Positions 28,426 to 33,382 of a stretch of DNA of 33,382 nt are shown one piece after another. Within the stretch, counting starts at the first letter, position 1. Each line of letters opens with the position of its first letter. Source of the DNA: Synergistaceae bacterium (lineage in GTDB: Bacteria; Synergistota; Synergistia; Synergistales; Synergistaceae); assembly GCA_031273805.1 (NCBI GenBank), contig JAISRE010000113.1, forward strand, positions 1 through 33,382. Direction: 5' to 3'. The notes under the pieces are model-generated. The model was given only the letters and a program-made list of their open reading frames with translations. It ran no database searches and was not told where the DNA came from. The position numbers and the translations under genes were made by a program.

Positions 28426-29670
28426 ATGAACAGCGTCGATAGAAACGAGGCTCTGGAGTTTCACAAAAAAGCGAAAGGCAAGGTGCAGACAATACCGACC
28501 GTCAACATCAGAAACGAGCGCCAACTGAGCCTGGCATACGTTCCAGGAAGCAACATAGCGTGCGAAGAGATAAAAAACAATCCGGAGACCGCATACGACT
28601 ACACAGGCAAGTGCAACCGCATGGCGGAGATCGGCAACGGAGGCGCGGTGCTGGGCATGGGTAATGTGGGTTCGCTGGCGTGTCTGCCGGTTTTGGAGGG
28701 CAAATCACTCCTGCTCAAGCAGATGGGGGATATCAACGCCATCCCGATGGCAATCGAAGCCCCGACTGTGGATGAGATAACGACTTTCTGCAAGATGATA
28801 GCGCCGACGGTCGGCGGAATAAACATCGAGGACATAGGAAGCCCGGCAACGTTCTACGTCGTGAGAGAACTCACCGACTCACTGGACATCCCGGTGTTCT
28901 GCGACGACCAGCAGGGCTCGGCTGTAATAGTCCTGTCCGCAGTGAAAAACTCACTAAAGCTGCTGGATATAACGATCGAGGAGGCCAAAATAGTCGTCAT
29001 GGGGACCGGCGCCGCCGGTATCGCCTCGACAGAGCTGCTTCTCGTCGCCGGCGCAAAGGATATCATAGCGCTCAATGTCGACGGGATACTGTGCGGGTCA
29101 AACCCAAACATGGATCCGATTCAGGCGGACCTCGCCGGACGGACGAACCCCAGGAAGCTCGAAGGAGGACTCGACAAGGCAATAGCCGGCGCGGATATAC
29201 TGGTCGGCCTTTCGAGAGGAAACACCGTGACGAAGGACCAGATAAGAAAGATGAATAAAAAACCTGTGGTGTTGGCTATGGCGCTGCCTGAGCCGGAGAT
29301 AAGCTCCCAGGACGCTGCTGAAGGGGGAGCATTCATATATGCCTCCGGGCTAGTAGAAAACAAAAATACCATGCTCAACATCCACGCCTTCCCCGGCATC
29401 GTCAGAGGAGCGTTCGACGTCAGGGCAAAAAAACTCACGAACTCCATGCTTATTGCGGCATCCGACGCCTTAGCGAACATGATCGACAGGAGATATCTAT
29501 CGCCGGATCATATATGCCCAAAGTTCTTCGGAAGCGAGACGACCCCAAGAATAGCGGAGGCAGTGGGTCAGGCGGCTATACGCGACGGCGTGGCGACGCT
29601 CGACGTTCCGGAAGGAAATATATATCAGGAAACGTGGTACAGGCTCTTCGGCGACATCGAGCATATATAG
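28426..29670 (+). CDS. Malic enzyme-like NAD(P)-dependent oxidoreductase
   Basis: AYDYTGKCNRMAEIGNGGAVLGMGNVGSLACLPVLEGKSLLLKQ...GGINIEDIGSPATFYVVREL...IPVFCDDQQGSAVIVLSAV...VVMGTGAAGIASTELLL. Confidence 0.9.
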   Translation: MNSVDRNEALEFHKKAKGKVQTIPTVNIRNERQLSLAYVPGSNIACEEIKNNPETAYDYTGKCNRMAEIGNGGAVLGMGNVGSLACLPVLEGKSLLLKQMGDINAIPMAIEAPTVDEITTFCKMIAPTVGGINIEDIGSPATFYVVRELTDSLDIPVFCDDQQGSAVIVLSAVKNSLKLLDITIEEAKIVVMGTGAAGIASTELLLVAGAKDIIALNVDGILCGSNPNMDPIQADLAGRTNPRKLEGGLDKAIAGADILVGLSRGNTVTKDQIRKMNKKPVVLAMALPEPEISSQDAAEGGAFIYASGLVENKNTMLNIHAFPGIVRGAFDVRAKKLTNSMLIAASDALANMIDRRYLSPDHICPKFFGSETTPRIAEAVGQAAIRDGVATLDVPEGNIYQETWYRLFGDIEHI

Positions 29671-29766
29671 GAGGGAACCGATGATTTAATAACCTTTGGG
29701 CTGCAATGAGCGGATTCATCCCCCTCTTCAAAGGACATGCGCATCAGCGGTTCCCTGGCTTCATGA

Positions 29767-30360
29767 TTAACGCCCGATTGAAATCGAATCGGTATGAAAC
29801 AGAAATAGGCGGACCAGGATAAGCACAGTCACCAGCAAATTCATGCGGAGCGAGTGACGCTCCATGAACCACGATCTCTTTCCGTCGAAGCCCTCACGGC
29901 TTCGGGCAAGGCGCCTTCGGAAGCTGGAAAAACTTGGAAACATACCTGGAGTCTCGCTCTTATAACGCAAATACTCTCCCTTGAAGCGAGCCAGAAGGAA
30001 CTGCTCCTCGTAGGGTATTATCAACAGTGAATATATTACCATAAACAGCAGCATGAACAGGGGCGCCCACGCCCAACCCGCCATCAGGGACCAACCACAA
30101 CCGAGCAGCGCGTTGCCCGCATAAAGGGGGTTGCGCATCCACGCGTATGGACCCCATACCACCAACAGAGGTGCGTCGAGCGTGAGCGTTCGATACTTTG
30201 GAATGACCCCCGCCGCCCAGAAGCGCAGCAACTGCCCGGCGATCATAAGCGGTATGGCAATAACCATCCTGAGCAAACTTGGATGCGCCGGAAATATGAA
30301 AACTGAAATCGCGAATATACCCCACAACAGCCCTCTGTACTTGAAAATTACAGACTTCAA
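29767..30360 (-). CDS. Isoprenylcysteine carboxyl methyltransferase / phospholipid methyltransferase-like membrane protein
   Basis: GPYAWMRNPLYAGNALLGCGWSLMAGW...PYEEQFLLARFKGEYLRYKSETPGMFPSF: ICMT/PEMT signature. Confidence 0.85.
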   Translation of the reverse strand: MKSVIFKYRGLLWGIFAISVFIFPAHPSLLRMVIAIPLMIAGQLLRFWAAGVIPKYRTLTLDAPLLVVWGPYAWMRNPLYAGNALLGCGWSLMAGWAWAPLFMLLFMVIYSLLIIPYEEQFLLARFKGEYLRYKSETPGMFPSFSSFRRRLARSREGFDGKRSWFMERHSLRMNLLVTVLILVRLFLFHTDSISIGR

Positions 30361-30362
30361 TC

Positions 30363-31436
30363 TCAGTCTTCCTCCGGATGATCGTCATCGCTATCTTCGG
30401 TTTCAGCATTCCTGCCCGACATTACCTGATTGACCAAACTCCAGCCTATACTCTTTGCCGCAACTATGGCTCCAAAGAATATCCCGGTGTACTCCGTCAG
30501 AAGACGCCATCCAACTCCGAGCATTCCAGCCACGTTCCACGGCACAAACAGGCTGAAAACCAGAGCAGCCCCTCCCTCAGCAGCGCCGCTCCCCCCGGGA
30601 GTCGGTATGAAGTACAGCAAAAACAGGAAGAGAGCTTGAATCAGAACGCATTCGAAGTACATAACCTCGAAACCAATTGACCATATCATGCAGGGCATAA
30701 CCGAAAGCTGCGCAAGAAGCTGGACGAAAGCGACAAACGCGCCGCTGACAAAACATCGCCTGCCTGTCGTCATGAAGGCCCGGAAATTTTCGTTATATAC
30801 ATCTATCTCACGGTTGACGTGCTTCAGCAGCCTTGCCACTCGCCCAGGCTTCAGGACGCCCAGATGCTTCAGCTTGACAATGGACTTTCCTAAAAGGCGC
30901 TTTACTATATTTGGGCGTACTAAGCTCAGCACGATAAATGACCACGCAACCAGGCTGAAGATGACGACATAAAAGATGAAGCCTCTCGCCCCCCACCCTA
31001 TATGCGGCAGATCATCGGCGAAAATCAGGGCAAACGGTATGGTCAAACCCAGAATCAGCATCGTCAGAATTGTACGCACAAGGGTTATGGCGATCGATTT
31101 TCCGACACTGATGCCATTCTGGTACATGATATACATCTGAAACGGCCCTCCTCCGCTCTGCATAGGAGTAATAGCTGCCCCAAAATAATTTATCCACGTC
31201 AGCTCAATGGATAACCGGCAGGAAATTCGCGCTCCAGCCGCGCGTGTGAGCAGAAATAGCTTAAGAGCGTCCAGGAGCCATACCATGGCCACAAGCAATA
31301 TCGAAAGAACAAGTTTAATCGGGTCGGCGTGTCTGAATATATCAAACGATGTTTTGTCTATACTGAAAACTAAAATAGCACCACAGACAACGACGCTCAA
31401 CAGAAGAAAGATTGTCAGACCCTTTTTTACGGACAA
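30363..31436 (-). CDS. YbhN / lysylphosphatidylglycerol synthase TM-region family membrane protein
   Basis: Multi-TM protein with INYFGAAITPMQSGGGPFQMYIMYQNGISVGKSIAITLVRTILTMLIL and YFIPTPGGSGAAEGGAALVFSLFVP, typical of PF03706. Confidence 0.87.
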   Translation of the reverse strand: MSVKKGLTIFLLLSVVVCGAILVFSIDKTSFDIFRHADPIKLVLSILLVAMVWLLDALKLFLLTRAAGARISCRLSIELTWINYFGAAITPMQSGGGPFQMYIMYQNGISVGKSIAITLVRTILTMLILGLTIPFALIFADDLPHIGWGARGFIFYVVIFSLVAWSFIVLSLVRPNIVKRLLGKSIVKLKHLGVLKPGRVARLLKHVNREIDVYNENFRAFMTTGRRCFVSGAFVAFVQLLAQLSVMPCMIWSIGFEVMYFECVLIQALFLFLLYFIPTPGGSGAAEGGAALVFSLFVPWNVAGMLGVGWRLLTEYTGIFFGAIVAAKSIGWSLVNQVMSGRNAETEDSDDDHPEED

Positions 31437-31469
31437 AAGGGCACCTCCCTCCTGACGAATATACCTCTT

Positions 31470-32078
31470 TTACTGAAGAGGGCTATCTAAGTGTGCGGCA
31501 ACCTCAGACCAATAAGACCCAAATTGATTTATGCACGGAAGCAGATTTTCGCGAATGAGATAAGCTATGCGTATGGACTTGCCGCCTCCCATCACCGAGG
31601 CGACCTCCTCGAGCGCTTTGTTCAACTCGCCGAAATCATGCGCCAAATCTCCGGACTTAAAGCTATCTGATGTAATTCCAAGCAGCCCGCAGCTTCTGTC
31701 AAATACACTGACCAGCCAATTAATGCCATCGATGGCCTGGGAAAAGGAAATTTTTGCGTCCTGGTCCCTGTCCTCTTCAAACATCGTGGCAATTCCCTGT
31801 AATCCTGATATAAGCGAGGGGAGATACCTCTGCCCTTCAGAAACTGACTCCCTGACGAGATCTATTATCGGCTGTGATATAAATTGAACGTCCGTCCCTC
31901 CGGAGAGAGAAAAGAAAGTTTCCTCATCCTGAATGGACTCGCCGTCAATCAGCATATTGACAATGACCCTATTTTTTGAGAGCGCGCTCTGTTTTGCCGT
32001 CTCATAGATCGCGGTCTTGCCTCCCTGGATTATATCGTCACCAATGGAGAGTTCAACATCGTCAAGCCTGACCCTCAT
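31470..32078 (-). CDS. Hypothetical protein
   Basis: 202 aa, MRVRLDDVELSIGDDIIQGGKTAIYETAKQSALSKNRVIVNMLIDGESIQDEETFFSL... No family recognised. Confidence 0.7.
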   Translation of the reverse strand: MRVRLDDVELSIGDDIIQGGKTAIYETAKQSALSKNRVIVNMLIDGESIQDEETFFSLSGGTDVQFISQPIIDLVRESVSEGQRYLPSLISGLQGIATMFEEDRDQDAKISFSQAIDGINWLVSVFDRSCGLLGITSDSFKSGDLAHDFGELNKALEEVASVMGGGKSIRIAYLIRENLLPCINQFGSYWSEVAAHLDSPLQ

Positions 32079-32202
32079 ACCAGCACCCCTCCCGTCGGAA
32101 GATGTATGTGTTACAACAATCGAGTAATGATGATACTATATTAACAGGATTTAGACCAGAGGAGTTTCACTTCTCAGTCACTCGTCATCGCAAAGACAGA
32201 AA

Positions 32203-32230
32203 CGCCGGGCTGAATCCTCAACGCCCGGCG
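32203..32230 (-). terminator. Likely argF terminator
   Basis: CGCCGGGC-12 nt-GCCCGGCG, perfect 8 bp, followed on the minus strand by tttctgtcttt. Confidence 0.65.
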
Positions 32231-32261
32231 GTTAAATTCGCTATCTGTCTATGCCTGGTTT

Positions 32262-33215
32262 TTAGATATCGCCTATCGTGGCGACCATAACCGCCTTGAT
32301 AGTGTGCATCCTATTTTCGGCCTCGTCAAAGACCCTGGAGTTCGGGTGTTCGAACACGTCCTCGGTGACCTCGTTACCCTTATAAGCCGGCAGACAGTGC
32401 ATGAAGATGGTGTCCCGCTTGCCGGTCGCCTTGAAAAGATCCATATTTACCTGATACGGAGAGAGAAGAGCTTTGCGCTCCGCAGCCTTGTCCTCCTCGC
32501 CCATCGAATACCAGACGTCGGTGTATATTACGTCGGCGTCCTTCACCGCCTTCTTGGGATCGGCCTCCATCTCTATGGTACCTCCGGATGCGGATGCCTC
32601 CGCTATCTTCCTGCACTCCGCAACCCTCTCGTCGGTCGGCAGAAGCGAGGGGTGCGCACTGCCGACGTAATGCAGTCCCAATTTGGCACAGCCAATCATC
32701 AGGGAGTTTCCCATGTTGTTGCGCGCGTCTCCGACATACACGAGTTTTTTGCCCTTGAGCTCGCCAAAGTGCTCACGAATAGTCAGCATGTCGGCAAGTA
32801 TCTGAGTAGGATGATATTCATCCGTCAGTCCGTTCCAAACCGGAACACCCGCGTATTTTGCTAGCTCCTCGACAGTTGAGTGCTTGAATCCTCTGAACTG
32901 AATGCCGTCGAACATGCGCCCCAACACACGGGCAGTATCCTTGGTATCCTCCTTAGCGCCGAGGTGAATGTCGTTCTTGCTCAGGTATTCGGGATGTCCG
33001 CCTTCATCTATGGAAGCGACGGTAAAAGCACAGCGCGTACGGGTGGACGCCTTCTCAAATATGAGCGCTATATTGCGGCCTTTCAACAACGGATTCCAGG
33101 TGCGAACCCTCTTCTTTGCCTTAAGGTCTGAGGACAGGTTTAAAAGAAACTCGATCTCTTGAGTTGTGAAATCTTTCAGTGTAAGGAAATTTCGACCGTG
33201 AAGATTAAGCGCCAT
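32262..33215 (-). CDS. argF: Ornithine carbamoyltransferase
   Basis: [26 protein letters not shown]...[25 protein letters not shown]...[40 protein letters not shown]. Confidence 0.98.
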   Translation of the reverse strand: MALNLHGRNFLTLKDFTTQEIEFLLNLSSDLKAKKRVRTWNPLLKGRNIALIFEKASTRTRCAFTVASIDEGGHPEYLSKNDIHLGAKEDTKDTARVLGRMFDGIQFRGFKHSTVEELAKYAGVPVWNGLTDEYHPTQILADMLTIREHFGELKGKKLVYVGDARNNMGNSLMIGCAKLGLHYVGSAHPSLLPTDERVAECRKIAEASASGGTIEMEADPKKAVKDADVIYTDVWYSMGEEDKAAERKALLSPYQVNMDLFKATGKRDTIFMHCLPAYKGNEVTEDVFEHPNSRVFDEAENRMHTIKAVMVATIGDI

Positions 33216-33265
33216 ATTTGATTCCTCCTTGATGTAGTTGTGCCATTTGAAGTATTACGTAACAT

Positions 33266-33316
33266 GTGATTCGCAATCACTGGATCGATTATAAGGCCAC
33301 GAGTGGGCCAAATCAA
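33266..33316 (-). promoter_or_regulatory. argF sigma70 promoter with operator-like palindrome at the predicted transcription start
   Basis: Minus strand TTGATT (33316-33311), 17-nt spacer, TATAAT (33293-33288). Perfect palindrome GTGATTGCGAATCAC (33280-33266) begins about where +1 is expected. Confidence 0.75.
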
Positions 33317-33382
33317 TCTCAACGCTCATTTTATGTATTCCTACCTATAACCAATCCGCCGTCTTACTTAGGGAACCGCTGA

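Overview
Chromosomal window, probably from a Synergistetes-like diderm (inference from protein style only; no search was run). The left half is a minus-strand flagellar/CsrA locus: flagellin (truncated by the window edge), a DUF115/Maf-type protein, csrA, fliW, a giant 1249-aa FlgL, two tandem large FlgK paralogs, flgN, flgM, a YvyF-like protein, comF, then metK, a GNAT, a zinc-ribbon protein and a DUF3084 protein. The order matches the Bacillus subtilis comFC-yvyF-flgM-flgN-flgK-flgL-(yviE)-fliW-csrA-hag block. The right half holds a plus-strand pyrR-B-C-F-K-D-E operon with a complete PyrR-type attenuator leader, an MBL-fold hydrolase, a divergent malic enzyme, an ICMT-like methyltransferase, a YbhN/LPG-synthase-TM-like membrane protein, a hypothetical protein and argF. 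The main non-coding signals are: (1) a dispersed ~170-190 bp inverted-repeat element in 3 full copies plus 1 half copy, with compensatory base changes between copies; the half copy is fused in frame to a 5'-truncated Rpn-family nuclease remnant next to the pyr promoter; (2) two CsrA-consensus GGA hairpins in the flagellin leader, one placing the Shine-Dalgarno in its loop, with csrA-fliW encoded nearby; (3) a sigma28-type promoter before flgM; (4) an argF promoter with a perfect palindrome at the predicted start site; (5) a FlgL carrying about eight degenerate hook-IN-like modules.
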